Made by a program: the position numbers and the translations under genes. Shown piece after piece: positions 1 through 9,205 of a stretch of 64,000 bases of DNA (its first letter is position 1; each line of letters begins with the position of its first letter). Below the pieces are notes generated by a model. That model did not search any database. It was not told the origin of the DNA and was given only the letters and a program-made list of their open reading frames with translations. The stretch lies in assembly GCF_019083965.1 (NCBI RefSeq), contig NZ_JAHRCY010000004.1, forward strand, positions 1-64,000. The letters run 5' to 3'. This DNA is from Catellatospora tritici. Lineage in GTDB: Bacteria; Actinomycetota; Actinomycetes; Mycobacteriales; Micromonosporaceae.

Positions 1-126
1 ATCCGGGCACTGTTCGACCAGCAGCCGGTCGGCAACGACATCTGGATCGCCCTCGGCTGGTGCGCAGGCATCCTCATCGTCGCCTACGCCTTCGCCATGA
101 GGGTCTACCACCGCAAGATCGCCTGA
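1..126 (+). CDS. ABC-2 type transporter permease, C-terminal end (partial)
   Basis: The window opens inside a gene; 41 codons in frame 1 lead to a TGA at 124-126. The residues form one hydrophobic segment (IWIALGWCAGILIVAYAFAM) followed by a short basic tail ending RKIA. This is the usual last transmembrane helix and cytoplasmic end of DrrB-like ABC-2 permeases, which export drugs or polyketides together with an ATPase subunit normally encoded just upstream. The partner and the rest of the permease lie outside the window. The family call rests on the tail only, so another polytopic permease is possible. Confidence 0.55.
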   Translation: MRALFDQQPVGNDIWIALGWCAGILIVAYAFAMRVYHRKIA

Positions 127-289
127 CCTGCCAGGCAGCCGACCGCCCGCGACCAGTGGGCGGTCGGCGCGCCAACGGTCCCGGGTGAGGCTCGTAGGTC
201 GCTTTGTCGCGAGGCAGTCGATCTGATGCCGTAGGAGGGGTGAAGATGGATCCGCACTTCTGTTCGGTACGAGAAGGTGAGGCACACCG

Positions 290-718
290 ATGAGTGACTG
301 GAACGCCAAGGTGATCGACGAGTTCCGGGCGAACGAGGGCCGCGTCGGCGGGCCGTTCACCGGAGCCCCGATGGTGCTGGTCCACCACCGGGGCCGCAAG
401 AGCGGTCGCGAGCTCGTCAACCCGATGATGTACCTGCCTCACGAAAACGACGACGACGTCATCTACGTGTTCGCGTCCAAGGCTGGCGCACCCCAGCACC
501 CCGACTGGTACTACAACCTCACCTCGGGCGGCCACGCCGCCGTCGAACGCGGCGCCGAGACCTATCCTGTCAGCGTGCGGGAGCTGACCGGCGACGAACG
601 CGATCGGCGATACGACGAGCAAGCCCGCCGCTACCCGGGCTTCGCCGAATACGCGGAGAAGACGAAAGGCATCCGGACCATCCCCGTTCTGGAACTGACC
701 CGCATCGCGTCCGCATGA
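290..718 (+). CDS. F420(deazaflavin)-dependent nitroreductase, Ddn family
   Basis: 142 aa, the usual length for the Ddn/split beta-barrel nitroreductase family, which uses reduced cofactor F420 to reduce quinones or nitro compounds. The N-terminal half carries the family pattern GAPMVLVHHRGRKSGRE and the block HPDWYYNLTSGG, which line the deazaflavin pocket in characterised members. The ATG at 290 is preceded by a purine-rich GAAGGTGAGG. It has no signal peptide or membrane segment, so it is probably cytosolic or loosely membrane associated. It stands alone between the transporter end and an AraC gene. The family is clear; the substrate cannot be predicted. Confidence 0.85.
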   Translation: MSDWNAKVIDEFRANEGRVGGPFTGAPMVLVHHRGRKSGRELVNPMMYLPHENDDDVIYVFASKAGAPQHPDWYYNLTSGGHAAVERGAETYPVSVRELTGDERDRRYDEQARRYPGFAEYAEKTKGIRTIPVLELTRIASA

Positions 719-827
719 TCTCGCGATCGCTGCCGTCGTCGGGCCCGCGAGGTGGTCGGTGACGACACATCGGCCCGCGCCGGAAGCGCTCGGCGCGGCC
801 GCTGATCAGGTCTTATAGCATTGCGGC

Positions 828-1241
828 GTGAGCCGAGAGGTCGAGGAACTGAACCGGCGCCTGCTCCGCGCCCGCGATGCGATGGACCGCGCCTACGCCC
901 AGCCCCTCGACGTCCCGGCCGTCGCGGCGGTGGCCCATATTTCGCCGGCGCACTTCAGCCGCTGCTTTCGCAGCCTGTTCGGCGAGACGCCGCACCGCTA
1001 CCTGCAGCGGCGGCGAGTGGAGCGCTCGATGTTCCTGCTGCGGGAGACCGGCCGCAGCGTCACTGAGGTCTGTTTCGATGTCGGCTTCGCCAGCCTGGGG
1101 ACCTTCAGCCGAACGTTCCGGGAGATCGTCGGGCAGACGCCGTCGGGTTACCGCAGCGGCAACAGACCGGCGGACGTGCCCAACTGTGTCCTGATGGCCA
1201 ACACCCGACCACGGGCCGCGGCCGCCTCGACCGCGACATGA
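828..1241 (+). CDS. AraC-family helix-turn-helix regulator
   Basis: 137 aa, essentially only the DNA-binding part of AraC proteins. The first helix-turn-helix lies around VAAVAHISPAHFSRCFRSLF and the second around VTEVCFDVGFASLGTFSRTF, followed by the family signature GQTPSGYR. There is no N-terminal ligand domain. A TATAGC hexamer at 814-819 ends 8 nt before the GTG at 828 and there is no Shine-Dalgarno sequence, so the mRNA may be leaderless. A VOC-fold gene begins 85 bp downstream on the same strand. AraC/VOC pairs are common in actinomycetes, so it probably controls that gene and itself (inference). Confidence 0.85.
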   Translation: MSREVEELNRRLLRARDAMDRAYAQPLDVPAVAAVAHISPAHFSRCFRSLFGETPHRYLQRRRVERSMFLLRETGRSVTEVCFDVGFASLGTFSRTFREIVGQTPSGYRSGNRPADVPNCVLMANTRPRAAAASTAT

Positions 1242-1326
1242 TCGAGCAGTTCTGGATAAGCCGAGGATGAGACGGTTCGCCTAGCCTGGCCAACTGTCGA
1301 TCACTGGTCACCGAGGAGCACCCGAT

Positions 1327-1743
1327 ATGATCACGAACCTGAACGTCGCGTCGATCTATGTCCTGGACAAGGACGAGGCGCTGGACTTCTACGTCAACAA
1401 GCTCGGGCTGGAGAAGGGCAACGACGTCCAGCAGGGCTCCTACCGCTGGCTGACGGTTCGCGTCCCGGGCACCGGTGGCACCGAGATCGCCCTGGAGCAG
1501 CCGGGTGCGCCGCTGCATGACGAGGCGACGGCTGAGCAGCTTCGCGAGCTGATCACGAAGGGTGCCCTGACCGGTCTCGTCTTCATCGCCGACGATGTCC
1601 GTGGACTGTACGAGACCCTCAAAGCGGGCGGCTTCACCGATTTCACCCAGGAGCCCACCGACCACTTCTACGGCACCGACATGGGCATCCGCGACCCGTT
1701 CGGCAACCCCGTCCGGATCCTTCAGCAGGGCAATCCCTCCTGA
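1327..1743 (+). CDS. VOC-superfamily (glyoxalase/bleomycin-resistance fold) protein
   Basis: 138 aa with two beta-alpha-beta-beta-beta modules. The first begins NLNVASIYVLDKDEALDFYVNKLGL and the second ends MGIRDPFGNPVRILQQ, the typical VOC closing motif. Acidic and His residues that could bind a metal are present but were not assigned. A good ribosome site (GAGGAG) precedes the ATG at 1327. It is cotranscribed or coregulated with the AraC gene just upstream. Members range from lyases to antibiotic-binding proteins, so no reaction is assigned. Confidence 0.85.
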   Translation: MITNLNVASIYVLDKDEALDFYVNKLGLEKGNDVQQGSYRWLTVRVPGTGGTEIALEQPGAPLHDEATAEQLRELITKGALTGLVFIADDVRGLYETLKAGGFTDFTQEPTDHFYGTDMGIRDPFGNPVRILQQGNPS

Positions 1744-1803
1744 GGGACACTGACACCCGTGACATCTGCGGGGTGCCGAGCCGGGTCAAGGCATTCCACC
1801 TTC

Positions 1804-1835
1804 GCTGTGGCGCGGTCTGGTGACCGCGCCACAGC
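1804..1835. terminator. Bidirectional hairpin terminator
   Basis: A perfect 14-bp stem (GCTGTGGCGCGGTC pairing with its complement) closes a 4-nt loop between the convergent VOC and GH54 genes. It can serve both transcripts. There is no long T run on either side. Confidence 0.75.
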
Positions 1836-1841
1836 GCGGGT

Positions 1842-3335
1842 TCACGGTGCGATGGACCAGAGTTGGCAGGTGTTGTTGAGCCACATCCACATCTGCACCT
1901 TGGTGCCGTTCGCGGTTCCGCAGTTCTGGCCGTCCAGGACCATGCCGCTGTTCTCCACCACCAGTTCGTAGCGGCCGTTGCCGGCTGGGATCACTGCCCA
2001 CTGCTGGCAGGTGTTGCCGAGCGAATCCCACAGGTTGGTGGCCGTACCGAGAGCCAACCCGCAGTTGACCGCGTCCAGCACCCTACCGGCGTTGACGTTG
2101 GTGATGGTCCACTTGTTCGGGCCGACGTTGTTGAAACGCCACTGCTGGCAGGTGTTGCCCAGCGACTGCCACAGCTGGATTCCCGTACCGTTGGCGGTGC
2201 CGCAGTTGACGGCGTCGAGCACCTTGCCGCTCGCGAGGTTCGTGAGCCGGTAGGTGGCCCCGTTCACCGGGAACGTCACGCTCTTGTTGTAGCCGACCGA
2301 GACGATGTTGGCCTGCACCGAGTTCTCGGTGGCGTCGCTGGGGTAGCCACTGGTCATGACGCCCTCGAAGAACGAGCCGACCGAGCCGTTGCTGTTGTCG
2401 CCGCCGATGCCGAGGATGATCGCGCCCTGCTTGGTCATCGGCTTGTAGCCGGACTGGGTCGGCAGCCCACCGTTGTACTGGGTCTTCAGGCCACCGGACC
2501 GCGCGTCGCCGTCCTTGATCGCGTACGTGGTGGTGCCGTTGTTCTTCAGCATCGCGGTCACGAACGCGCTGCTGCGGCCGGTGTTCGCGGTCCACGAGCC
2601 GTTGCCGCCCGCGAACAGGCCGTTCTCCAGATCGGCCGCTACGCGCGGGCCGGTCGCGCAGGGCGAGAACCAGCACAGCTTGCCGAAGTAGATCGCGTCC
2701 ATGTCGCCGTTTCCGGTGTCCATGTTGTTCGTCTCGGCATTGCCGTAGTCGAAGCAGCACCGGTCGTTGACGTGCGTGCCCTCGGTCACCATGTACATGC
2801 CCTCGGGCTGGCTGCCGGTGGCGATGCCGTTCGTCGCGTTGTTGCGGTAGCCGTTGCCCGCCGAGATGTAGACGCCGTAGACCTTGTTGCCGCCGGCGGT
2901 CACCGGCAGTGCCGCGGCGTTCGCGCCCTGGTCGGCGGTCGGGTTGGCGCCGCCGCCCGGAGCGATCGTCAGGTCGTTGTGACGCGACGTCTGGTCGTAG
3001 ATCCGGACGATCGTGCAGTACGTGCCCGAGCAGAACGAGTCCTGTGTCGCCGCGTTCGCGTAACCGCCGGTGCTGAGCACGCCGATGTTGGTCGTCGCAC
3101 CATCGGACCAGCGCCGCACCTGGTAGAGCGAGCCGCTGTAGGAGCCGAAGAGAGCGCGGGTGGTGCTGTGCGCGGCGACGCAGGGGGTGCCGCCGGCCGC
3201 GTAGATGTCGCACGGGCCGGTCGTGGCCGCCAGGGAGGTGCCCGCGCCCGTGAGGACGGTCGCGATGAGCGCTACCGCACCGGCCGCCGCCAGGGCGGCC
3301 GTGCGCAGGTGCCGATGCTTTGCGTCAAGTGCCAT
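1842..3335 (-). CDS. Secreted alpha-L-arabinofuranosidase B (GH54-type) with ricin-type lectin domain
   Basis: 497 aa. Residues 1-37 are a signal peptide (basic start, long Ala-rich hydrophobic core, ending SLAATT). The region from about residue 40 to 350 matches the ArabFuran catalytic domain: it opens CDIYAAGGTPCVAAHSTTRA and contains YQVRRWSDGATTNIG and YCTIVRIYDQTSRHNDL. Residues 360-497 are a ricin B/CBM13-like trefoil with three Q-x-W repeats (two CQQW, one CQLW). It should remove arabinofuranose side chains from arabinoxylan or arabinan outside the cell while the lectin domain binds polymer. The start ATG has AGAGG six nt upstream. Two LacI-type palindromes lie about 230-265 bp upstream. 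The gene is intact. Confidence 0.9.
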   Translation of the reverse strand: MALDAKHRHLRTAALAAAGAVALIATVLTGAGTSLAATTGPCDIYAAGGTPCVAAHSTTRALFGSYSGSLYQVRRWSDGATTNIGVLSTGGYANAATQDSFCSGTYCTIVRIYDQTSRHNDLTIAPGGGANPTADQGANAAALPVTAGGNKVYGVYISAGNGYRNNATNGIATGSQPEGMYMVTEGTHVNDRCCFDYGNAETNNMDTGNGDMDAIYFGKLCWFSPCATGPRVAADLENGLFAGGNGSWTANTGRSSAFVTAMLKNNGTTTYAIKDGDARSGGLKTQYNGGLPTQSGYKPMTKQGAIILGIGGDNSNGSVGSFFEGVMTSGYPSDATENSVQANIVSVGYNKSVTFPVNGATYRLTNLASGKVLDAVNCGTANGTGIQLWQSLGNTCQQWRFNNVGPNKWTITNVNAGRVLDAVNCGLALGTATNLWDSLGNTCQQWAVIPAGNGRYELVVENSGMVLDGQNCGTANGTKVQMWMWLNNTCQLWSIAP

Positions 3336-3563
3336 TGCTACCTCTTCCGTTGCGTTGGAGACCTAGGGACCTGGACCCGGGCACGGTTCATCGGCGCATC
3401 GGGCGATGCGCGGCAGGCTGGGTTGGTCCGTCAGTACGGGTTCGCTGCGGCGAGAGCTATGTGGTCAACGGGTGCGACGGCTCGGTGGCAGGGCTGCGCA
3501 ACCTCCTCTCATCGGGAACGCCGACGCACCGTGGCCGGGCGCGCAGGCAATGGCGCGACCACT

Positions 3564-3577
3564 TGTGAGCGCTAACA
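3564..3577. promoter_or_regulatory. LacI-type operator TGTGAGCGCTAACA
   Basis: A near-perfect 14-bp palindrome centred on AGCGCT, the centre typical of actinobacterial LacI-family sugar regulators such as CebR. It lies 229 bp upstream of the arabinofuranosidase start, on the promoter side of that gene. Confidence 0.6.
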
Positions 3578-3586
3578 TACTGGGGT

Positions 3587-3599
3587 CGAAATGGTTTCG
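3587..3599. promoter_or_regulatory. Inverted repeat CGAAA-TGG-TTTCG
   Basis: A perfect 5-bp inverted repeat with a 3-bp spacer, ten bp beyond the AGCGCT operator. Its half-sites match the CGAAA-C-TTTCG operator found beside the GH5/GH43 genes at 20677, but with a longer spacer. Confidence 0.4.
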
Positions 3600-3889
3600 C
3601 AACACCAAGTTTTCATCGACGGTACCCCCTTGAAACTGCCATCTGGGCAGCTGCCCGTGGACCGTGGGCCATCGATGTGCCGCATGTGATCGTTAACAAA
3701 GTTATTCATGAGCGTGACTTGATGCGGGTGTCGGCTGCCCGGACGGCGGTCGTGGGAGGGCTCGCTCGTCGGCGGTGTGAAGAACTTGTGCGCTGATCAG
3801 CTCACGATCCGGTAACACGCTGCGTGATGAAGTGGGCGGTAAGTGACCGGCGGCGAGCGAGGAGAGACGATGACGCAGATGGACTTGGC

Positions 3890-4267
3890 GACCACGGTCC
3901 GCTGGCGGTATACGTGGCCCACCTGGGGTCGGCACGAGTGAATCTCGGGAGCGGCTTCTGGACGGACTCGCGCGACAGAGGCGCGCGGGCGCTCGGCGAG
4001 GCCATCGCCGCCGAGCAGAACAAACGGGTGGTGCTGCTCGGCGACCTGAACGGCACCATGGACGACCGTGCGTTCGTCGACATCACCTCGCAGCTGCTCT
4101 CCGCCCAGGACGCGGCCGCGGACGGCCTCGGCTTCAGCTGGCCGGCGAAGTTCCCGGTGGTGCGGATCGACCAGATCCTGGTCGGAGGTGTGCAGCCGGA
4201 GAGCTCGTGGGTGCTGCCCGCCACCGGCAGCGACCACCTGCCGGTGGCGGCCGGAATCGGCTGGTGA
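3890..4267 (+). pseudogene. Remnant of an endonuclease/exonuclease/phosphatase-family protein
   Basis: Only the C-terminal half of an EEP-fold protein can be read. Recognisable blocks are AVYVAHLGSARVNLG, the metal-site motif LLGDLNGTMDD, and the closing catalytic motif GSDHLPVAAG. The N-terminal half (the metal-binding Glu, and any membrane or signal segment) is missing, and the frame upstream encodes an Arg-rich non-homologous sequence. Family members hydrolyse phosphodiesters or phosphate esters and normally exceed 300 residues; at most about 125 remain here. It sits between two secreted-enzyme genes. Best read as a decayed gene rather than a short functional protein. Confidence 0.7.
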
Positions 4268-4507
4268 GGATCGCGCGGAGGTTGGCGCCCCGCCTCCGCG
4301 GTGAGAACGCCCGAGGTGGTCGGTGAAGTGCGCCAGGACACCGAGGCCGTGACGCGGTCGTCGTCGGTGGCCTGCTCATCACCCTGCTGGGCACGGCGAC
4401 CGAGTGCCTTTCCGGCCCCAGTTGTGGTAGGTCCGCACGGAACTGGGCGTCCACGCGCTGGGCGAGGAGGTGGTTGACACTCGGCGGCGGTGAGCGGGAC
4501 CATCCAT

Positions 4508-4533
4508 ATCGTATATCCTATTGGATCGACGAT
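4508..4533. promoter_or_regulatory. Imperfect 26-bp palindrome before the beta-helix gene
   Basis: Outer arms ATCGT/ACGAT and inner arms around ATCC/GGAT are symmetrical (20 of 26 positions pair). It ends three bp before the AGGAGG ribosome site at 4537-4543, so a bound repressor would block the gene. Confidence 0.4.
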
Positions 4534-4548
4534 AGCCAGGAGGCGATC

Positions 4549-7223
4549 GTGTCCCGCTCCAAACCTTTGCTCGCAGGGATATCGGCGGTCACCACGGTGG
4601 CGGCATTGGGGTGCCTGCTGATCCTGCCCATTTCGCAGGCGTCCGCTGCCACTGCGGCAACCTTCTACGCGTCCCCAGCCGGTTCCGGGTCGTCGTGCGC
4701 GCAGGTGTCGCCATGCTCGGTGGCGGGTGCGCAGAGCGCGGTACGCGCGAAGCTGGCCGCCGATCCCGGCGCGGACGTGCAGGTACAGCTGGCCGATGGC
4801 ACGTATCGGCTGTCGAGCACATGGAAGTTCACCGCAGCCGACTCGGGCAGCACCGGCCATCCCGTGGTGTGGCGAGCCGCGCCCGGCGCATACCCGGTGA
4901 TTTCCGGTGCGATCCGGGTGACCGGCTGGGTGCAGGAAGGCTCGAGCGGCCGGTGGTCCGCGCCGGTACCGACCGGCAGCGAGACCCGACAGCTGTACGT
5001 CGACGGCGAGAAGGTGCCGGTGGCGGGTGCTTCGCTCGCCGACCTCGGCTGGAACGGAAGCTGGGCCGGGTCGTCCTCCGGATACAACATCAGCGGTGAT
5101 GCCGTCGCGAAAGCATGGTTCGGGGCGCGATCGGCGACCGAGGTGGCGAAGGTGGAGTTCGACTATCCGGGTGGCAACGGCCCGTGGACACAGTCGCGCT
5201 GCCGGGTCGCGAGCTACTCGGCCGCGGCATCGACATTGACGATGGCTCAGCCGTGCTGGACGAACGTGACCAACCGGGCAGGCTTCAGCCAGGGCAGCGG
5301 CGGCCTGCCGTCGATGTCGGTGAACACCAAGCCGTCCCGGGTCGAAAACGCCCTGGCGCTGCTCAGCCCAGGGGAGTGGTTCCTGGACTCGGGCGCGGGC
5401 AAGCTGTACTACCAGCCGGAGTCCTGGCAGCAGACGCAGAATCTCGACGTGGCACTGCCGCGTCTGGAGACGCTGCTCCAGGGCGCGGGCACCCTCGCCA
5501 ACCCGCTGCACGACATCACGTTCACCGGGTTGCAGTTCTCCTACGCGACGTGGAACGACCCGTCGCGGCCACCCGGCTTCTCCGACGTGCAGAGCAACCT
5601 GCGCCTCACCGAGGGGCGTAACCAGGGAATGTGCACGTTCTCGAACCCGGTGGGCAGCTGTCCGTGGGGAGCGCTGACCCAGCCGCTGGGCAACGTCGCG
5701 TTCACTGCCACGACCAACCTCACCCTGACCGGCAACCGCTTCCTCAACCTCGGCGGAGCCGGGCTGAGCGTCATGTACGGCGCCCGCGGCACCCTCATCC
5801 GAGGCAACGAGTTCACCGGCATCTCCTCCACGGCGCTGCTGCTGGGCTGCACCTACGACCCGACTCCGACCAACGCGTCCGAGGCGCAGGCGATCAAGGG
5901 CCATTGCACACCTGACCCCGCGGCGGTCGGCGGGGACAGCATCGGTCTCAACGAGGTCCTCACCAACACCACCGTCTCCGACAACGTGATCCACCACATT
6001 GGCACCGACTACTCCTCCGCATGTGGCATCACGCTGCTGTTCTCGCGCGGCACGAAGATCACGAACAATGTCCTCTTCGACCTGCCCTACACCGCCATCA
6101 CCGCCGGCGTCATCCAGGGACACGTGGATCAGGCGAGCACTCCGCAGAACTCCACCAACATCAACGAGAACAACACCATCAGCAACAACCTCTTCCACGA
6201 CTACATGTCGGTACGTCAGGACGGCGGCGCGATCTACGCCGAGGGCCACCAGGCCGGCTATGTGTACAGAACCGACGGGTCCATCGACCCCGTCGCCACG
6301 CTCGCGAAGGGTCTGCAGGTCAAGGGCAACGTCGCTTTCAACGGCCGCTCCACCAACTTCACCTACTACGACGACGCGGGCTCTGAGTGGATCAACTGGG
6401 AAGGCAATGTGGCCTTCAGCGCCGGGGGCGCGGCGCAGGGCGGGTGCAGCGCCACCGGCCACTTCTGGATCCGGAACAACTACTTCTCCGCGCCCCGCCA
6501 GTCGTACGCCTGCAACCCGCCGGTCGACTCGAACGCCTCCGGCAACGTCTCGATACCGGCGACACCGGGACCCGGCCCCATCCCGACCGGCATCCTCGCG
6601 GCGGCTGGGCTGACCTCTGCGTACGTCGCTCAGTCCGTCGCGGGCACACCGCAGGCCCGATACATCTCCCCGACGAACGCCGCCCAGGTACTCATCGGCG
6701 GGCACGGCTTCACCGCGACGACCCCGGTGTACGTCAAGAACGTGAGGGTCACCGGGGTGCGGTTCGTCTCCGGCGGATTCCTCATCGTCCCCATCCCGGC
6801 CGGCACCACCGCAGCCGACATCCGCGTCGGCGACGGCGGCGGCCCGGTGACCTCGGGCCGCATCGACGACACCGACAGCCGGATCGGCTACAGCGGCTTC
6901 AGCCCGCAGTCCGGCCGGACGTTCGGTGACCTCAACGGTGACGTGCACTACGCCACCGTCAATGGTCGACCGCCACGCTCACCTTCTCCGGCACCGGTGT
7001 CACCGTGTACGGCGAGCAGAACATCGATCAAGGCAATCTCGGTGTCAGTATCGACGGCGGGGCGCCGCAGGTCGTCAGCACGGTGCCCGCCGACGGCGTG
7101 CGTCACGCCAACGTTCCCGTGTACAGCAGAACCGGCCTGAGTGCCGGTCCGCACACGATCGTGGTCACCAAACTGTCCGGCTCATACGCGGTACTCGACG
7201 GATTCGCGGTGACGACAACCTAG
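4549..7223 (+). pseudogene. Secreted right-handed beta-helix (carbohydrate-active type) protein, frameshifted near its C-terminus
   Basis: The GTG at 4549 follows a strong CCAGGAGG site. Residues 1-37 form a signal peptide (SRSKPLLAGI... ending SQASAA). The protein opens TFYASPAGSGSSCAQVSPC and continues through parallel beta-helix repeats (blocks such as NLTLTGNRFLNLGGAGLSV and TKITNNVLFDLPYTAIT), the fold of many polysaccharide lyases and hydrolases including GH141-like enzymes. Around position 6960 the frame breaks. The +1 frame then continues the expected C-terminal beta-sandwich (WSTATLTFSGTGVTVYGEQ to LDGFAVTTT, stop at 7223), so one base appears to be missing after DVHYATVN. Without frame restoration the product ends at 7140 with a scrambled tail. 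A sequencing error is possible. The exact enzyme family is not assigned. Confidence 0.75.
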
Positions 7224-7239
7224 CGTCCGCGACCCGACG

Positions 7240-7279
7240 CCGGGGTGACGGCGCGGCGCTTGCCACGCCATCACCCCGG
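7240..7279 (+). terminator. Hairpin terminator after the beta-helix gene
   Basis: A 9-bp outer stem CCGGGGTGA/TCACCCCGG with an inner GGCG/CGCC stem starts 17 bp after the stop codon at 7223. No T tract follows. Confidence 0.6.
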
Positions 7280-7300
7280 GGTCGACGTCACTGTGATGCG

Positions 7301-7691
7301 TCAGCGGATCCAGACATCGATCACCTCGCGGTCAGAGCGATCCGATCCGCCGGTGCTGAGGCGCCGGGCGTTGTCCCAGTCGAGGCCGATGCGATCGCGG
7401 CATTGCGCGACCGAAGCCAAGAGTGGTTCGGCCGTCGGTCCGACGTCGTTGTCGTGTGGCCGGTCCAGCACCTCGGGTCGTGTGGAGCCGTACATTCATC
7501 CGCTCCAGGAGCGTGAGCTTCGCGGGGTCCCCGCAGGCGGCGCAGAGCGCGAGGAGCCAGGCGTCAAGAAGCCGGTGGCTGGCGTTGACGCGAAAATCGC
7601 CGCCGCCCAGCGAACGCTCGGACGGCCAGGCGTGGCAACGGCGGAGGACGAGCGGCAGGCAGGTGGGTGCGATCACCCAGTTTTCGAGCAT
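7301..7691 (-). pseudogene. DUF1062-family gene, frameshifted and truncated
   Basis: The first frame (from ATG at 7691) reads MLENWVIAPTCLPLVLRRC, then FRVNASHRLLDAWLLALCAACGDPAKLTLLERMNVR, the characteristic opening of DUF1062 proteins with their Cys-rich zinc-ribbon-like pairs. At about 7485-7495 homology moves to another frame (STRPEVLDRPHDNDVGPTAE, GLDWDNARRLSTGG) and ends at a stop at 7301. The normal protein is about 200 residues, and its C-terminal part is missing. In addition the first Cys pair has lost one Cys (RCHAW for RCxxC). Function of the family is unknown. Clearly broken unless the frameshift is a sequencing artefact. Confidence 0.7.
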
Positions 7692-7883
7692 GGAAGTACA
7701 CCGGTTTCAGTGAGAAGTCCGCAGCAGAAAGGAGCGCGGCGCACAGGCGCGACGCGCGACAAGATCAGCGCTCGGGAGGTCTCACAGGGTGTACAACGGC
7801 AGGTCCTCGGCTGGACGACATGGCTCGGCAGCACGCTAATGGGCGCGGTGGCGCCGGTCCACCGGTTTTCGAGCGCCCCGCCG

Positions 7884-8969
7884 CTAGCGACGGACGCCCT
7901 GGCTGCCGTCGTTGTCTCGGCCGTCGTCGAAGACGAACAGTGGTTTGGTGCCGTGCGCGGGCGCTTCGGCGAGCGCGATGGCCACCGCGAAGCGTTCGAG
8001 CGGGAACGGCTGGCCTTGGGGGATGGTCAGCACCTCATCAGCGACGAGACTGCGAACCTCGGACAGCGCGTGCAACGCGTCCTCAGCAGAGGTGGTGCCG
8101 AACCAGCGGTTCAGCCAGAAGCCACGGACTGTCTTGGTCTCGTAGATGAGCGAGCGTGCCGACAGCGGGATCGTCAACGCCGCCGGGTCGGTCTGCCGAT
8201 GGGTGGAAAGCGCCCCATAGACCACGACCTTCCCTCCCGGAGCCAACGCCTGGGAAACCTGGGCACCCACGGGGCCCGCGACGCAGTCGACGGCCTTGCG
8301 TACGCCGCCCGGTCCGGCTATCTCCGCCACACGCTGCAGCAGATCCTCGTCCTCGGTACAGATGACCTCGTCACCACCGAGCGCTTTGATCTCCGCAACG
8401 GCATCGCGCCGCCGCACGACGTTGATCGTGCGGATCCCCAGATGCCCGCACAGCTGGATGATGAGCCGGCCGACGGTGGAGCCCGCGGCCGTCTGCAACA
8501 ACCATTCACCCGGCTGCACGTCGAGTTCGCGAGTCACCAGCAGTAGCGCGGTCAACGGGTTGACCGCGAGTTGGCAGGCGCTGGAGTCGCTCAGATCGCC
8601 GGAGACCGACAGGAGCCTTCGCGTATCGGCGACAAGGTGTTCCTGCCACGTGCCTGCCACATGTGGCCCGGGAACCGCCGGGACCGCGACCGCCACCACC
8701 CGCTCGCCGATCGTCAGTCCCTCGGTGTCCGGGCCCAGGGCCTCAACACGGCCCACGCACTCCATGTGGCCGCCCACAGTGGGGAACTCGGGCGTGAACC
8801 CGTAGCGGCCACGTATTACGTGCAGGTCACTGGCGTGAATTGGGGTCGCCTTCACCCGGATCAGCGCCTGACCGGCTGCCGGCGTGGGTACAGGCCGCGA
8901 TTCCAGCCGCAGGACATCGGCAGGCTCGCCGACCTTGTCGGCCACGAGCGCCCGCATCGATTCAGGCAT
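7884..8969 (-). CDS. MDR-type zinc-independent oxidoreductase (enoyl reductase/quinone reductase-like)
   Basis: 361 aa medium-chain dehydrogenase/reductase. The N-terminal GroES-like domain (about residues 1-130) includes ALIRVKATPIHASDLHVIRG and the block FPTVGGHMECVGRVEALG. The Rossmann domain (about 140-290) has LLQTAAGSTVGRLIIQLCGH in place of the usual GxGxxG. The Cys/His zinc ligands of alcohol dehydrogenases are absent, pointing to the quinone oxidoreductase/2-enoyl thioester reductase branch, which uses NADPH. The gene stands alone, 192 bp from the DUF1062 remnant. No clear ribosome site precedes the ATG. The substrate is unknown. Confidence 0.8.
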   Translation of the reverse strand: MPESMRALVADKVGEPADVLRLESRPVPTPAAGQALIRVKATPIHASDLHVIRGRYGFTPEFPTVGGHMECVGRVEALGPDTEGLTIGERVVAVAVPAVPGPHVAGTWQEHLVADTRRLLSVSGDLSDSSACQLAVNPLTALLLVTRELDVQPGEWLLQTAAGSTVGRLIIQLCGHLGIRTINVVRRRDAVAEIKALGGDEVICTEDEDLLQRVAEIAGPGGVRKAVDCVAGPVGAQVSQALAPGGKVVVYGALSTHRQTDPAALTIPLSARSLIYETKTVRGFWLNRWFGTTSAEDALHALSEVRSLVADEVLTIPQGQPFPLERFAVAIALAEAPAHGTKPLFVFDDGRDNDGSQGVRR

Positions 8970-9205
8970 GATCGGCCTTCCGTCTCAACGCCCGACCAGG
9001 TCGACCGGACGTGCCGGAAAGAGCTGACGTATGACTCGTGGCGGAACCTGACGTGTGGCTACGCCGACCCCAACGCGCCTCGCGAAGGCCGAGTCGTGAC
9101 CCTCTGACGTCGAGTTTACCGCCGCGACTGTTTTGAGCTGGGCCGGACGACAGGCGGCGAGCGTGAGAACCGCATCGGCGCTGATGATCCGGACTGCCCA
9201 CCTGG

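Larger units (their letters stand above)
3336..3889. other. Intergenic promoter region of the arabinofuranosidase gene
   Basis: About 550 bp with no supportable gene. It contains the two palindromes listed separately and a short AT-rich stretch (around 3690-3712). The beginning of the reading frame that later encodes the phosphatase remnant has no homology to that family before about 3890. Confidence 0.6.

Noticed and set aside
1863-3575. Plus-strand open frame of 570 codons
   Set aside because: Antisense shadow of the arabinofuranosidase gene, whose signal peptide, catalytic and ricin motifs are unambiguous.
3802-6948. Minus-strand open frame of over 1000 codons
   Set aside because: Covers the phosphatase remnant and beta-helix gene in antisense; low-complexity composition and no motifs.
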